Origin: Apodemus sylvaticus
Taxonomy: Eukaryota > Chordata > Mammalia > Rodentia > Muridae
NCBI RefSeq assembly: GCF_947179515.1
Contig: NC_067474.1
Span: 87,304,824-87,368,823 of the forward strand
Direction of reading: 5' to 3'
DNA length: 64,000 bases
Positions 23,140 through 34,581 of this stretch are shown here, one piece after another; the stretch's first letter is position 1, and every line of letters starts with the position of its first letter. The notes under the pieces were generated by a model. The model was not told the origin of the DNA and did not search any database. It saw nothing but the letters and a program-made list of their open reading frames with translations. Both the position numbers and the translations under genes were made by a program.

Positions 23140-24655
23140 TCATAATGAGCAGAATCAGAAATCACCATCTACATTAAGGAAATATGAAACAGTATAAAAA
23201 ATACACAAAATGGAAGAATTTTTAGTTTCAGTCAAATCACAAACTTTAAACCAAATTGAAGTCAGTAACATTTGAGGACAATGACCTAGCAACTTAAATG
23301 CTTTCCATCTAAAATAAGACCAGATGGATTCACAAAAGGATTCTACCAAGCTTTCAAAGGTGTATTGGCAATAATTTTCAAACCATTCAAAAATTAATTA
23401 AATAAATAATAAAACTTCTTTAAAATAGACAACAACCTAGGACCAGAAAAAGAAATCTTTATAACATCAGAAAATTTGAGATGATACTATGTATACAATA
23501 TGACTATAATGGAATATAATTAAAATCAACATGAAATAAATTTTGGGTATTCATACCTTAAGTGGAAATTAAATACTCATAACTGAATAATAAAAACGTC
23601 AAAGAGATATTGAATATCAAAATGAAAAATTCCATCCTTTTTCAATGAATCCACTGTCACTCTTACTAAAATCAGTTTAATATATAAAACAAAAAACCTA
23701 GAGGGCAATAATCCTGATGAAAATAGATTAAAAATTTTTAACAAAATAATTACAAACCAGATACATGTATGCATACAATAAAAATCTTATCCACCATTAT
23801 CTAAAATTTCATGGATGCTTCAGCATAGGCAATTAAATATATGTAAAAACAATCAAAATAGACTTAATGCAGAAAGTGATAAGATGATAATCGCAATAGA
23901 TACCCAAAATGATTTGAAGAAAGTCAACATACTTTTATTATAAAATTGTTAGAGAATACAACTAGAGAGAACTTGACTCATTCAAGTAAAAGTTATATAT
24001 GAGAAACTCATTGTCAACATAATTATTAATGAAGAAAAACTTGAAACACTATCATTGTTTCAAGTATAGAAAAAGTAGTATATATTATTAAAGTATATAA
24101 AAGTACTAAAGAATGCTTTTATTATATTTAATTACAAAAGTATTAGAGAATACAACTGGAGAGAACTTGCCTCATTCAAATAAAAGTTATGTATGAGAAA
24201 CTCATAGTCAACATAATAAATGAAGAAAAACTTGAAACACTATCATTGTATGATGACCTAGAAAAGGCCTCCACTATTCCCAATTCTTTTCAATATTGTG
24301 CTCAAAATAATAGTTGGTTCAGTAAGGCATGAGAAAGAAATTAAAGAAATACAATTGGGAAACAAAGATGTCAATTTATTCCTATTTGTAGATAGCAAGA
24401 TATTATGTATAAGAGATCCCCAAATTCTACTATAAAATGTTAAGAAACAAATAACAATTTCAGCAATGTGGCAGGATATAAAATCAACTTATATTAATCT
24501 ATTCTGTACAAGAGCAATCAAGGTAGAAAGAGATCATGGACACATTCTTATTAACAACAGCCTCAATATAAATCAAACAGATTTATTCTAATCAAGAAGA
24601 TGAAGTAGCCTACTAAGAAAACTTTAAATCTCTATAGATATAGTAAAGAACTAGA
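23140..24655 (+). pseudogene. Old L1 ORF2 reverse-transcriptase relic
   Basis: The order of RT landmarks is kept: 'ccagatggattcacaaaaggattctaccaagctttcaaag' (PDGF...FYQ.FK) near 23,320-23,360, the ILNKIL-like 'aaatttttaacaaaataattacaaacca' near 23,735, 'gcaatagatacccaaaatgatttgaagaaagtcaacatac' (LDAEKAFD-like) near 23,895, and 'ttattcctatttgtagatagcaag' near 24,373-24,396, where the catalytic FADD box reads F-V-D-S. The loss of the second catalytic aspartate, the stops and a tandem duplication show that it is dead. Confidence 0.75.
23945..24250 (+). repeat. About 196-bp tandem duplication inside the L1 RT relic
   Basis: A block of about 115 bases starting at 23,945 ('ttagagaatacaactagaga...aacactatcattg') recurs from about 24,141 with few differences. 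The period is about 196 bases. It occurs once in normal L1 ORF2, so the duplication arose in place. Confidence 0.8.
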
Positions 24656-24659
24656 AAAT

Positions 24660-25700
24660 GCAACCACATGAGAAGTCTTCTTTGGACTTGATCAAGTTTG
24701 TTCAGGAGATTTCCAAAACACTACAGCCTACCTTGATTGCTCTCCAATGTACCCCAGACGTGGAAGTTAAATCCCTATTGCTGGTGACACTATTAACTTC
24801 AGATACACTATCCAGAAAACATGGAGCTGGTTCTGACCTGAAAGCTTCCCTATTTATTATTAGCATCTATACTACCAATAGTTTCTGTGTAAACTTCCAA
24901 AAAAGGGACAAGACCAACAATCCTACCCAGCTATAATGTCTATGAAAAACAATGATGGCCATCATGGTATGATAACCCTAAAGGTACTATTCTAGTGGTA
25001 TGCATACTTGGAAATAACCTACAGCTTTCTAATGGGACTTATGACGCTCAAGAAAAGGGAAACCATACCTGGAAACATACTCAACTAACTATGGCAAGTA
25101 AATTCGTGTGTCTTGGAAGACAGCCTACAACTATGACTTACTAAACCAGTATAATCAGCAAATAGTCTAAATTTTTGCCCTTTCAACTATAGATAAGTTG
25201 CAAGTTTTCACTCCCCATCAAGGAAACTTCCATTTGCATCAGACAAAGATCATTACAGAAAACTATCACCAATCACATGCAGTTGTTAATCCTGACCTAA
25301 CTGATATGTCTGCAACAAAATTTCTCCACCTAAGGAAAAAAGATTATTCTGGAAGATTGCTCAGGAAGAATACTATAAAATTTTTGTCTCCTGGAAATAT
25401 AAGAGAAGCTACTCACATGAACTCTCACCAACACAATTGCCTAAATAAAACATGAACAAGTAATACATGACTACTTAAACTAATATGAAAACAGCAAAGG
25501 TCAAGAGGTTTCAGCCCTAAAGAAAGAACTATAGGTGACTAACAGATGATGACAGGATGGAAAACAGTCTTCCTCTGGGAAAAGAACAACAATTGATTTT
25601 CCAATACCAAATGGTCAGCTCTAAAAACATTTATTAAGAATAGCATTATAGAAAGTGAGGCAGTATTCATCTGTTTAGGGATATACATAAACAGCAACAA
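24660..25700 (+). mobile_element. Lx-like L1 3' UTR, sense
   Basis: The sequence follows the older rodent L1 3' UTR: 'gcatacttggaaataacctacagctttctaatggga', 'caactatagataagttgcaagt', 'cactccccatcaagg', 'catcagacaaagatcattacagaaaac', 'tctcaccaacacaattgcctaaa', 'cttcctctgggaaaagaac', and 'caataccaaatggtcagctctaaaaaca'. It is the 3' end of the same L1 as the RT relic upstream. Confidence 0.7.
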
Positions 25701-26789
25701 GTAAAGAAAAAGGTTAGGAATTTAGAAAAACAGCATGTTAGTGTTTTTTGTAAAAATATAGTTGTTAAATGAGTTGAATTTCACTTCAAAATGAATTGGC
25801 AAGGAGTAAAAATTAAAAAACAAACTGAAGTTGTTTCTGGAAAACCATTTTAATGACTTTAGTCTTGAAATTATTGACATTTTCTTATACCCATAATGAG
25901 TTTTTTTCTACAGCGTTACCTTGAAGCATAATCAAATGGCTACTTTAAAATATTTCTCATCGCATAATGAGTACTTTAATGATTATGGCTGTATTATTCA
26001 GATTTTCCAAGGGGATCTTTTGTTAAAGTTATTGATGAATCATTGCTTTTCTTATCTTTATCTTTCACAAAGCACATTTTCCCGAGTTCCATTCCTTATA
26101 TTTCCAGCTAATACTTTACATATTCATACCATTGTATCACAGGAAGAATAGCATTTATTATAATCATGCTTTGGTTTTCTAGATATTAAAGGGGCTCATG
26201 ATAACAATATTAGAATTTTTGTTAGTGCAACTATCTTTACTTTCATGACTGTCTGAATCTGAACACTATGTGGCAAACCAAGATGATAAGACAGTTTTGG
26301 TAAATGGATCCGCATGCTCTCAAATTGTTACACATGGGAAAATCTTAAAATACATGTGAAACTTATGGACTGTTGAAAGAAAGATAATTTTTAAGATGGA
26401 TACATGGGAAATGGAAATCTCCAAATGCAAATGGAATGACCACCTCCACTTATGTAATGAATGATGGAACTAAATACTGTAATTTTTCACCATCATATGA
26501 GACTTGACTTTATTAAAATGCTTAAATAAAATATTTCTCATACTTCTATGTCCCTTTTAGTAATGCTGATAATTTTCTAGTTATATGAGAGTTATATTTA
26601 GTTGAATTAAGATAAAATGACATTTTAAATTTTTGAATTTTATCAAAGTAGAAAAAGTATGGTGTCAAAACTGAACATATTCTTGAAATATTTTTAAAAA
26701 TTTCACAAAATCATTTCAACAACAAAATACATAATAGGTTGACTAAAAGATATATGTGATTTTCCTAGAAAAATGAAGATGTGATGATA
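25701..26789. other. No feature recognised
   Basis: AT-rich DNA without a recognised repeat. The open frame at 25,921-26,151 has no domain. Confidence 0.5.
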
Positions 26790-27375
26790 GTATGGTAGGA
26801 ATTAGATTCTCTGTAGTTTCACCAAATTCTTTGCCTTTGTCTTGGGTTTTGTTTTTTCTTTATTCCTATTATTTGTGGATTTGGTCATTCATAGTGTCTC
26901 AGATTTCCTGTGTGTTTTCTGTCTGGAGTTTTTAGACTCAACATTTTGTTTCTCTGAGGTATTCATTTCTTCTATCTTATCCTCAATGAATGAAAATCTC
27001 TCTTCAGTGTTTTGTCTTCTGTTTGTCAAATTTACTTTTGACGTTTCCTGTTTGAATTCCCAAATTTTTCATTCCTAGCTTTCACTAATTTGGTGTTTTC
27101 TTTATATTTTTTCTATTTCCTCTGGCAATTCTAGAATTATTTTCTTACATTCATTTGTTTGTGTTTTTCACAGGTTTATTTAAAGGATTGATTGATTTCC
27201 TCTTAAAGAAGTTCTAACATATTAAAAAAGGCTATTTTGAAGTTCATGTCTTATGCTTCACTTATGTTGCATTTCTTAAGGTCTACTGTGGTTGAGTTGC
27301 TGGATTTTAGCTGAGACATATTGTCTTGGCAGTTTATGTTATATTTGTATGTGGGCATCTCGACATCTGCTAAAG
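26790..27375 (-). pseudogene. Old L1 ORF1 N-terminal relic, antisense
   Basis: Read on the minus strand this is the L1 ORF1 start and coiled-coil region: reversed blocks 'atttggtcattcatagtgtctcagatttcc', 'tctgaggtattcatttcttctatcttatcctcaatg', 'tgaaaatctctcttcagtgtt', 'aaaggctattttgaagttcatg' and 'gctgagacatattgtcttgg' occur in the right order. It is diverged and noncoding. Confidence 0.65.
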
Positions 27376-27394
27376 AAAGCTTCAAGTTCAGATT

Positions 27395-27755
27395 TGTAAC
27401 CCCATAGGAAGAATAACAATATTAATCAATTAGATCACCCAGAGCTTCCCAGGATTAAACCACTAACCAAAGGATACACATGAAGGGACCCAAGGCTCCA
27501 GCTGCATATGTAGCAAGCACTTGATGGCCTTTTAGGGCATCAAAGTAGGGGAGGCCTTTGGTCCTGTGAAGGCTTGATGCTTCAGCATAGGGGAATGCTT
27601 GGGTGGTGAGGTTGGAGTGGACCTGTATGTGTGGGAGTACCCTCATGGAGGCAGGGGTAGTGGAAATGGGATGGGGGTTTTTGGAGAAGAAACCAGAAAG
27701 GGGGATAATATTTGAAATGTAAATAAACACAATAACTAATATTTTAAAAAAAATA
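27395..27755 (+). mobile_element. L1 3' end, sense, with A-rich tail
   Basis: The L1 3' UTR blocks 'aaccccataggaagaataacaata', 'ttcccaggattaaaccactaacca', 'gctccagctgcatatgtagca', 'ggcctttggtcctgtgaaggcttgatgc', 'aggggaatgc' and 'atttgaaatgtaaataaac' are in order and end in an A-rich tail. It is 5'-truncated and lies at the end of the antisense ORF1 relic. Confidence 0.85.
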
Positions 27756-27890
27756 ATAATAGAAATGAAAGCTTCAAGTGATTACCCAAGTGTGGTCACT
27801 GGGGTTTTTGTTAGAATGTAGATGGTCATTATGGGGACATGGTTATTTACAGGAGGAAGGAAATCAGTATATGGGGCCACCTAGGAATGG

Positions 27891-27957
27891 GCATCTTATA
27901 TATACTCTAGGACCTCTGAGTCTAAAGTTTCATCCTCCTAGAGTATATATAAGATGC
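27891..27957. other. 22-bp perfect inverted repeat (hairpin)
   Basis: The arms 27,891-27,912 and 27,936-27,957 are perfect reverse complements of 22 bases, separated by a 23-base loop. The arm contains 'catcttatatatactctagg'. It lies in sequence that I cannot assign to a repeat family. A hairpin of this size could be a recent inverted duplication or a small-RNA-like foldback. Nothing in the sequence decides between them. Confidence 0.85.
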
Positions 27958-27959
27958 TA

Positions 27960-29934
27960 GAAAATAGAATGATGGTATAAAAAATAAATACTAAGAGCAT
28001 AAGAAATTTGAGGAGAATAGTGATGGTCTAAGGACTCATCAACATGGAGAGCCTGAGCAAACATGTAAGAATGACAATTTTTGCTTGTCTCTCTATGTAT
28101 TTCTCTTGAATGGATGATCTAGCTGAGACTGTATTCAGTCTTCCTACTGGCAATAGGTCCATGCAAATGTGAGCAATTTGCCCAGAGAGCCATACATTTC
28201 CTAGATTAAATGTGAATTTTCATTTAACATCTTATATGTGGATTTCTTCATCCTGGCATACAATTGGTTAATGTCCTATAGAGTAAGAGAGACATTCTAA
28301 GCACAATTTGAGTCTGTAGATGCTGCTGAAGAGTAATGTGAACCACATCACAGAGAAATGAGATATGTCTAAAAAAAGAAAGGGACAGCTGCCCAAACAT
28401 TAACATAACATTTCCAAGTCCCTTGTAGAAATTGAAAAGAGAGTACAAATCAGGAAAGGAGAAACAAGAATATAGCATATGTCTTACCTCGTGACTGGAT
28501 TGCTCTTATAAGCACAGATCTGAGTCTAAAGGTAGCCGCTGAAGTCTCCAGTCACAGTAAATTGCTCCAGAGATACATGAGTGGGAATAGGATTAGAGAA
28601 AGGTTATTAAGAAAAGAAAAACAGTAACAAGAATATGTGTAGTCTGGAGACCAGGAAAACGGGATTAACTAGGCATGTGGGTTCCAAGGTCAAGGCTAGC
28701 AGAGTGCAAGGAGAGACAGCTTCTCCAAGATGGATTTTAGTAAAACACCACTCCTTTATAGGGGTAATAAGTACTATATAAACCTTGTGCAATAAATAAG
28801 GGTTTTTAGGGTGGGTTTACATTATTGGCCTGTGCCAAGGTGCTGGGAATGATTAATTTGCATGAAGATAAATTCCAGGTGCTTGGTAGACATATCCTTA
28901 TAGGAAATGAGGAAGCTAACCCTGTAATTTGGTCACTAGTCTATGGGACTACCTCAAGAATGGCAGAGTTGGGGGTTATGCAGGCTGTGTGCTGGGAAAT
29001 GCAGACCCAGAACAAGGAAGGAAGAGTCCTGACTCTGCTGATCTCCTGACAAAATTTTCAGGGTTTGCACATATCTCAGACTCAGTTTTGTTCTGGAGTG
29101 GTAGCTTCCCTCATCCCACGGGTTTCCAGTCCCACAACTAGCTTATTTCACACAATAATCTTCATGTACCCATTTTTAGTCCTTATTTTCTATTCAAGAT
29201 GACTATCTCTAAAGAAAATCCCATGTTTTTTAAATTTTTCATTTCTATTAGCTCCTTATTGTGAGGCATCTAATAACATTGGTTGAAGTGTTAATGAATG
29301 CATAGATAGATGGATGAACTAAAGAACTTTTGCTGATTTTTGGGTGATGCTACTTATAACCCAGATACTTTATTTGCCTTTATGGAAATCTGAGTCAGCA
29401 ACTTGTGGTTCATTTTGAAACATTTTCAATCACTGTTATATACGTGATACTTAGGAAAGAGCCTAGCGCACAAACGCATTTAATGTGCTAATGGTTGAAT
29501 AATGAAGGAGATTGCATTATGTTCAAAGTGATTCTTGCTTCTCAATTTTTGTCTAGAAAGGAGTTTGGAATTTTGTGTTTCGGTCAGCATCTGAGGACAG
29601 GAGCTGAAGCTACACTCTTCACTAGAATACTGTTCTTGAGGATAAAATGTTTGAAGAATGATGGAGACTAGGAAGATAATATTTTCATATCACCAAGAAA
29701 AAGTCAGGAGCTGATATCAATATTTTTTTCAATACTCAAGAAGGCATTAGTGATAAAAGCATGAGTGTAAATAGATTCCCTTGTATGGAAGCATCACCTG
29801 TCAGTAAAATGCTTTCCGCTTAAGAAGGAACTAGGGGGTGGAAGTTTCCATACAGAGAGAGGATTATGGAAGAAAGTCAGGCATGGAAGATTTAACTGAA
29901 GATCAAAGACATTTCATGTAACTAAAGACCATGT
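27960..29934. other. About 2 kb with no recognised gene or repeat
   Basis: The stretch 28,480-29,150 is more GC-rich than its surroundings and has a TATA-like 'actatataaacc' near 28,772 followed closely by 'aataaa'. I considered an LTR but no family match came to mind. Confidence 0.45.
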
Positions 29935-30200
29935 AAGCAGCCACATGGCATGACTTACAATAAAATAAAGGGGTATTTAAGTTATAAGCTAGTTGGGGAA
30001 CAGAGCCAAAACTATAGGCTTAAGAATTTATTTGTATATAACATGCCTCAGAGTCATTATTGTAGGAACAAAGTAGACATGTGGCAAAGCATGAGCTTAC
30101 AGATGGATTTAACTACAAAGTGGTGTCCAATGTGGGAGACATGTTATCCAAGCTTAAAGCCTGAGAAGTCTCAGGTGAAAGGCAGGGAAATGTCACCCAG
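29935..30200 (+). repeat. LTR-like interspersed repeat, copy 1
   Basis: The segment 'cacatggcatgacttacaataaaataaa', 'aagttataagctagttggggaacagagccaaa', 'gcttacagatggatttaactacaaa' is matched by a second diverged copy at 44,640-44,860. The 'cacatgrcatg...aataaaataaa...agttataagctagt' pattern resembles rodent ERVK-type LTRs, but I cannot name the family. Confidence 0.55.
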
Positions 30201-30244
30201 CAGCATGAGAGCCAGACAGCCGGCCTGGTCTCTTTAAGAGAGAA

Positions 30245-30290
30245 GGCAACATTTAGAATGTAAATAAATAAAATAATTAATAAAGAAAAA
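30245..30290 (+). mobile_element. Very short L1 3' tail
   Basis: Only 'acatttagaatgtaaataaataaaata' and an A-rich tail are present, the last 30 or so bases of an L1 3' UTR. This is an extremely 5'-truncated insertion or a remnant of a deleted one. Confidence 0.55.
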
Positions 30291-30462
30291 GTAAGAGAAA
30301 GCGAGTGCAGACTGGAACCTCAGGCATACATTGCAAATGAAAAGGTTCTCAGAATAGCGGTGAGAAATGAGTCGAGGAAAAGGGGCTGGGAAGGCGGTTT
30401 TCTAGCTGAAGACCCAGAATGAAACAGGAAACACAAGGAGGCAGTGCAGAATGAACACTTTA

Positions 30463-30950
30463 TTGAAAAGAAAAGAAAAGAAAAGAAAAGAAAAGAAAAG
30501 AAAAGAAAAGAAAAGAAAAGAAAAGAAAAGAAAAGAAAAGAAAAGAGAAGAGAAGAGAAGAGAAGAGAAGGGAAGGGAAGGGAAGGGAAGGGAAGGGAAG
30601 GGAAGGGAAGGGAAGGGAAGGGAAGGGAAGGGAAGGGAAAAGGGAAGGGAAGGGAAGGGAAGGGAAGGGAAGGGAAGGGAAAAGGGAAGGGAAGGGAAGG
30701 GAAAAGGGAAGGGAAGGGAAGGGAAGGGAAGGGAAAAGGGAAGGGAAGGGAAAAGGGAAGGGAAGGGAAGGGAAAAGGGAAGGGAAGGGAAGGGAAGGGA
30801 AGGGAAGGGAAAAGGGAAGGGAAGGGAAGGGAAAAGGGAAGGGAAGGGAAGGGAAAAGGGAAGGGAAGGGAAGGGAAGGGAAGGGAAGGGAAGGGAAGGG
30901 AAGGGAAGGGAAGGGAAGGGAAGGGAAGGGAAGGGAAGGGAAGGGAAGGG
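30463..30950 (+). repeat. 490-bp pentanucleotide purine array (AAAAG to GGGAA)
   Basis: AAAAG units cover about 30,463-30,546, AGAAG units to about 30,570, then GGGAA units to 30,950. The GGGAA part has nine GGGAAAA interruptions (AAAA starting at 30,638, 30,680, 30,702, 30,734, 30,751, 30,773, 30,810, 30,832 and 30,854). The plus strand is all purine. The long Lys/Arg/Glu-Gly-Lys and Phe-Pro-Ser-Leu open frames across it are artefacts of the repeat. Confidence 0.97.
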
Positions 30951-31586
30951 GAAAAAAAGAGAAAACCAAGCCCCTACTATTAGAAAAGCTGCTGCTGAGA
31001 AAACGGAGAAAATGGAGGCTTGTGAACCACAGACTGTGCGCTGGGATGCACACCGACCTGTGTTGACTCAGTGACTTCCATCCAGAACCGGGCGTAGGCA
31101 GATCCCAGCCAGTGTCCACAGCTTCTGGCCAGTGTCCATAGTGTCTGCGAGGCCTGCCCAGGCCCAGAAGAAGGCAGAACCAGGGAAGCAACTTTCTGGA
31201 ATGAAATGAGGGGCCAGAGTGAGCTACAATAGATATGCCTTGGCCTAGGAAAAGTCGGAGTGGGGCTACGCATAGCAAGGAAAGAGAAGTCCACACTTCT
31301 GAATTTGTAAGGTATTAAGTTTGAAAACAGTAGGAGAAACAGAAAGCAGGAGACTGAATATAAAACATCATAGAAAGATATCACCAGTTTAAAATTGGTA
31401 AATTGAAGTGATTAAAGGGAAAAATATTTTCTGAATGAAAAACAGAGACAAACACAATGAAACAGAGCTTTTAGACTCTATATAATATAATTTTAAATGT
31501 TTTAAAGATAGAAACAAAAGAAAAAGAAATAAATGACCTAATTGGAACTGACACATTACCAGTTGTCAATATTCTTTTTTCTTTTC
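30951..31586. other. No gene recognised
   Basis: Positions 30,960-31,300 are more GC-rich than the rest of the window. Open frames on the minus strand (for example 30,980-31,384) do not resemble a known family. The rest is A-rich. Confidence 0.45.
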
Positions 31587-31720
31587 CAGACAAGATTTCT
31601 CTGTGTAGCCCTGGCTGTCCTGTAACTCACTCTGTAGACCAGGCTGGCCTCGAACTCAGAAATCTACCTGCCTCTGCCTCCCAAGTGCTGGTATTAAAGG
31701 TGTGCGCCACCACTGCCTGG
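31587..31720 (-). repeat. B1 SINE, antisense
   Basis: A full-length reversed B1 (7SL-derived SINE): T-rich tail at 31,572-31,586, then 'tctctgtgtagccctggctgtcct', 'accaggctggcctcgaactcagaaatctacctgcc', 'gtgctggtattaaaggtgtgcgccaccac'. The 'gaactcagaaatc' form, lacking the longer 'cacagagatc' of older and rat B1, is what points to the Mus lineage. Confidence 0.95.
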
Positions 31721-31864
31721 ACAGTTAACATTCTTATACTGAAACTTTTCTTAATCTTAATCATCAGATTGCTTTTATATATGCTCAAAAATGAGGGCTT
31801 TAGAGATACAAGAAAAATAATAACAAAATGGAAATAGCATTAGTAGAAAATGTTTAAATGAATT

Positions 31865-32765
31865 AATAAAATGGGGTACAGAGTTAAACAAAGAAATCTC
31901 ACCTGAAGAACTTCGGATGGCAGAGAAGCATCTTAAAAAATGCTCAACTTCATTAGTCATTAGGGAAATGCAAATCAAAACAACCCTAAGATTTCATCTT
32001 ACACCAGTCAGAATGGCTAAGATTAAAAATTCAGGAGACAGCAGGTGTTGGAGAGGGTGTGGAGAAAGAGGAACACTCCTTCACTGCTGGTGGGGTTGCA
32101 AATTGGTACAACCACTCTGGAAAGCAGTCTGGCAGTTCCTCCGAAAACTGGGCACCTCACTTCCAGAAGATCCTGCTATACCACTCCTGGGCATATACGC
32201 AGAAGACTCCCCACCATGTAATAAGGATACATGCTCTCCTATGTTCATAGCAGCCCTATTTATAATTGCCAGATGCTGGAAAGAACCCAGGTATCCCTCA
32301 ACAGAAGAGTGGATGCAAAAAATGTGGTATATCTACACAATGGAGTACTATTCAGCCATTAGAAACAATGAATTCATGAAATTCTTATGCAAATGGATGG
32401 AGCTAGAGAATATCATACTAAGTGAGGTAACCCAGACACAAAAGGTGAATCATGGTATGCACTCACCAATAAGTGGATATTAACCTAGAAACCTGGAATA
32501 CCCAAAACATAATCCACACATCAAATGAGGTACAAGAAGAAAGGAAGAGTGGCCCCGGGTTCTGGAAAGACTCAGTGAAACAGTATTCGGCAAAACCAGA
32601 ACGGGGAAGTGGGAAGGGGTGGGTGGGAGGACAGGGGAAGAGAAGGCGTCTTACGGGACTTTCGGGGAGTGGGGGGCTAGAAAAGGGAAATCATTTTAAA
32701 TGTAAATAAATTATATTGAATAAAAAATTAAAAAAAAACAGAAAACAAAAAACAAACAAAAAAAA
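31865..32765 (+). mobile_element. L1, 3' end of ORF2 plus 3' UTR and poly(A), sense
   Basis: A 5'-truncated L1 of about 0.9 kb. ORF2 sequence starts at 'aatggggtacagagttaaac', the stop codon is at 32,481-32,483, and a short 3' UTR follows with 'gtggatattaacctag', 'aacagtattcggcaaaacca', the G-rich 'ggggaagtgggaaggggtggg' and 'aaatgtaaataaattatattgaata', ending in an A-rich tail. It is closely similar to the 51-55 kb copies. Confidence 0.95.
31917..32483 (+). pseudogene. L1 ORF2 C-terminal fragment, 188 codons, open
   Basis: The open frame encodes the C-terminal end of ORF2p, the endonuclease/reverse transcriptase of L1, from MAEKHLKKCSTSL to the terminal ISGY. It has the full cysteine-histidine motif (C-x3-C, then H-x4-C within RCWRGCGERGTLLHCWWGCK) that ORF2p needs for retrotransposition, and the conserved 'MWYIYTMEYYSAI' block. 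No stop or frameshift occurs, so it is young. It lacks endonuclease and RT domains and cannot act alone. Confidence 0.9.
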
Positions 32766-32783
32766 GATTTAAGAAAACAGTTT

Positions 32784-32958
32784 TTCCAGGTGGTGGTGGT
32801 ACATGCCTTTAATCCCAGCTCTCTGGGAAGCAGAGGCAGACGAGTTTCTGAGTTCGAGGCCAGCCTGGTCTACAGAGTAAATTCCAGGACAGCCAGGGCT
32901 ATACAGAGAAACCCTGTCTCAAAAAAACCAAATCCATAAAACAAAAAAAAAAAAGCAG
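32784..32958 (+). repeat. B1 SINE, sense
   Basis: The body runs from 'ggtggtggtggtacatgcctttaatcccagc' through 'gagtttctgagttcgaggccagcctgg' and 'ccaggacagccagggctatacagagaaaccctgtctc' to an A-rich tail. It carries the same Mus-type short form as the other copy. The internal Pol III promoter boxes lie in the 5' third but are diverged. Confidence 0.95.
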
Positions 32959-33089
32959 TTATGACCTAGGGCTCACATTCAGCATATGTCAAATAATTGG
33001 TTAATACCTTGGCCATGCAAAATCATATAATTCCAACAGATTGAAGAGATTTGATAACAGATATTAGAACCTAGCCCTCCCCTACAATA

Positions 33090-34260
33090 GCAAACATGGC
33101 AGTAAGATGAGACTTCAATCAGGGAGCATGAACAGAATTAGAGGTATTGATACTGTCATAGATAAGTTACTAAGTGAAGATCTGTATTCTGAATTGGGAG
33201 TAGAAAATACTCTGGACAGTGCTGTCTTAGAACAATCAAGTACAGTAGCCTTAAATATTTGGGACAAGGTTGAACAAAGTCATGAGCAGAATCATTTACA
33301 AAGATACCCCAAGGTTCAAATAAATTATATACTGACTTTTTACAAAGATTAACTTAATAGACCAATATCAAATTCAACTGCTAGAGAAATTTTAATTGAA
33401 TCTTTAGCTTTTGAAAATCCTAATGATGAATGCAAAAAATCTATTATACCTTTAATGGCCAGATCTACACATCGTTTTGAAAGTATTAAAACTACAGTGG
33501 AAGTAAGCTTAATGGTCACAATACCGTTATAATTGGATAAACAATTATAGGAGATATAAAAGCACAAAATGCACATTGCTGTGTCTGTGAAAGATCTGGT
33601 CATTCCCTAAAGGTTTCTAGACAAAAAAATTCCTAAGTATAAATTATTCTAGAACAACAACAACAGCAACAATAACAACAACAACAATAATAAAATAATT
33701 CAGGGAGAAAGTTTCCTATGAAGTATAGAAATGTAGAAAGAATAAACATGGCCCATGAATATAGATCATCCAAGTATTGTTGACAAGGTGTTCCTAGAAA
33801 CCATGTTTTTTCTAGAACAATCCAAAGAAAGTCCCCAGCCTTCTGTACCATGCAGAAGGTGTGGCAAAGGCTAATTAATGTAAATCAACAAGGAACAATG
33901 AAGGAAACCCCTTTTTTGGAAATGTCCCAATAGGCCCAATATCAAAATCAAGCTGGCCATATAGATCAGCAGCAGAGAAGCTCACCCACAAAACAGTAAA
34001 GCAGCACTTCTTCAAAACTAGGCATTAAAAACACAGATATCAAATCAGAACAGCATCAATAGATAAAACAAAAACCTCAGAAAAGACAAAAAGCAAGCAA
34101 ACAAACAAAAAACAAAAATGAGTATTTTGGCAAATGGCTATAAATAATAAGAGAACAAAGTTAAAATTAGAGTTATCTAAAATTGAAAATGAATATTTAA
34201 TGATTATAGGAGCAAATGTAACAATTTCACAAGATTTCTAGAATCCAATACAGCTACTTG
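33090..34260 (+). pseudogene. Class II (ERVK/betaretrovirus-like) gag-pro relic
   Basis: Three landmarks appear in the right order. The capsid region is at about 33,107-33,500, in two frames: an open frame of 81 codons that ends inside the major homology region, then a shifted frame with the conserved helix that ends the capsid. A CCHC-type nucleocapsid zinc knuckle lies near 33,570-33,605. A protease active-site-like motif lies near 34,205-34,240, where the catalytic aspartate position is altered. Stops and frameshifts separate them, so the copy is dead. No matching 5' LTR is seen next to it. The family is class II ERV. Which one is not certain. Confidence 0.6.
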
Positions 34261-34546
34261 AGAAACTATCTACACCGCACCTAGGAAACTGAATATTGTC
34301 TCAGGTAAAAACATTACCTAAAACAGACTGAAGTCATAGGCCTCAAAGTCAAGTAGAAAATAAAACCTGGATATAAAATTATTAATTTTAAATTAAAACA
34401 AGTAAGATAAATTGCTGATCCCTCTACAGGGGAAAAACTGTGACTAATTGAGACATGATAATGTATCCAGACAGAACTTCAGCTAAATACAGCCAAAAAC
34501 CATTTTGGCTACAGAATTCTCAAGAGTTATTATGCCATCCTTTCAT

Positions 34547-34547
<1 letters not shown>

Positions 34548-34581
<34 letters not shown>

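Noticed and set aside
24658..25455. Open frames of 92 and 85 codons resembling a retroviral env at first sight
   Set aside because: The DNA matches the older rodent L1 3' UTR, which is noncoding, and no env landmark is present.
28480..29150. Possible LTR with TATA-like and AATAAA motifs
   Set aside because: No family match, no terminal inverted dinucleotides or target duplication seen. The motifs are common by chance in AT-rich DNA.
30444..31296. Long open frames (179, 207 and 278 codons) over the purine array
   Set aside because: They are translations of a pentanucleotide repeat, which stays open in several frames because AAAAG, GGGAA and their complements lack stops.
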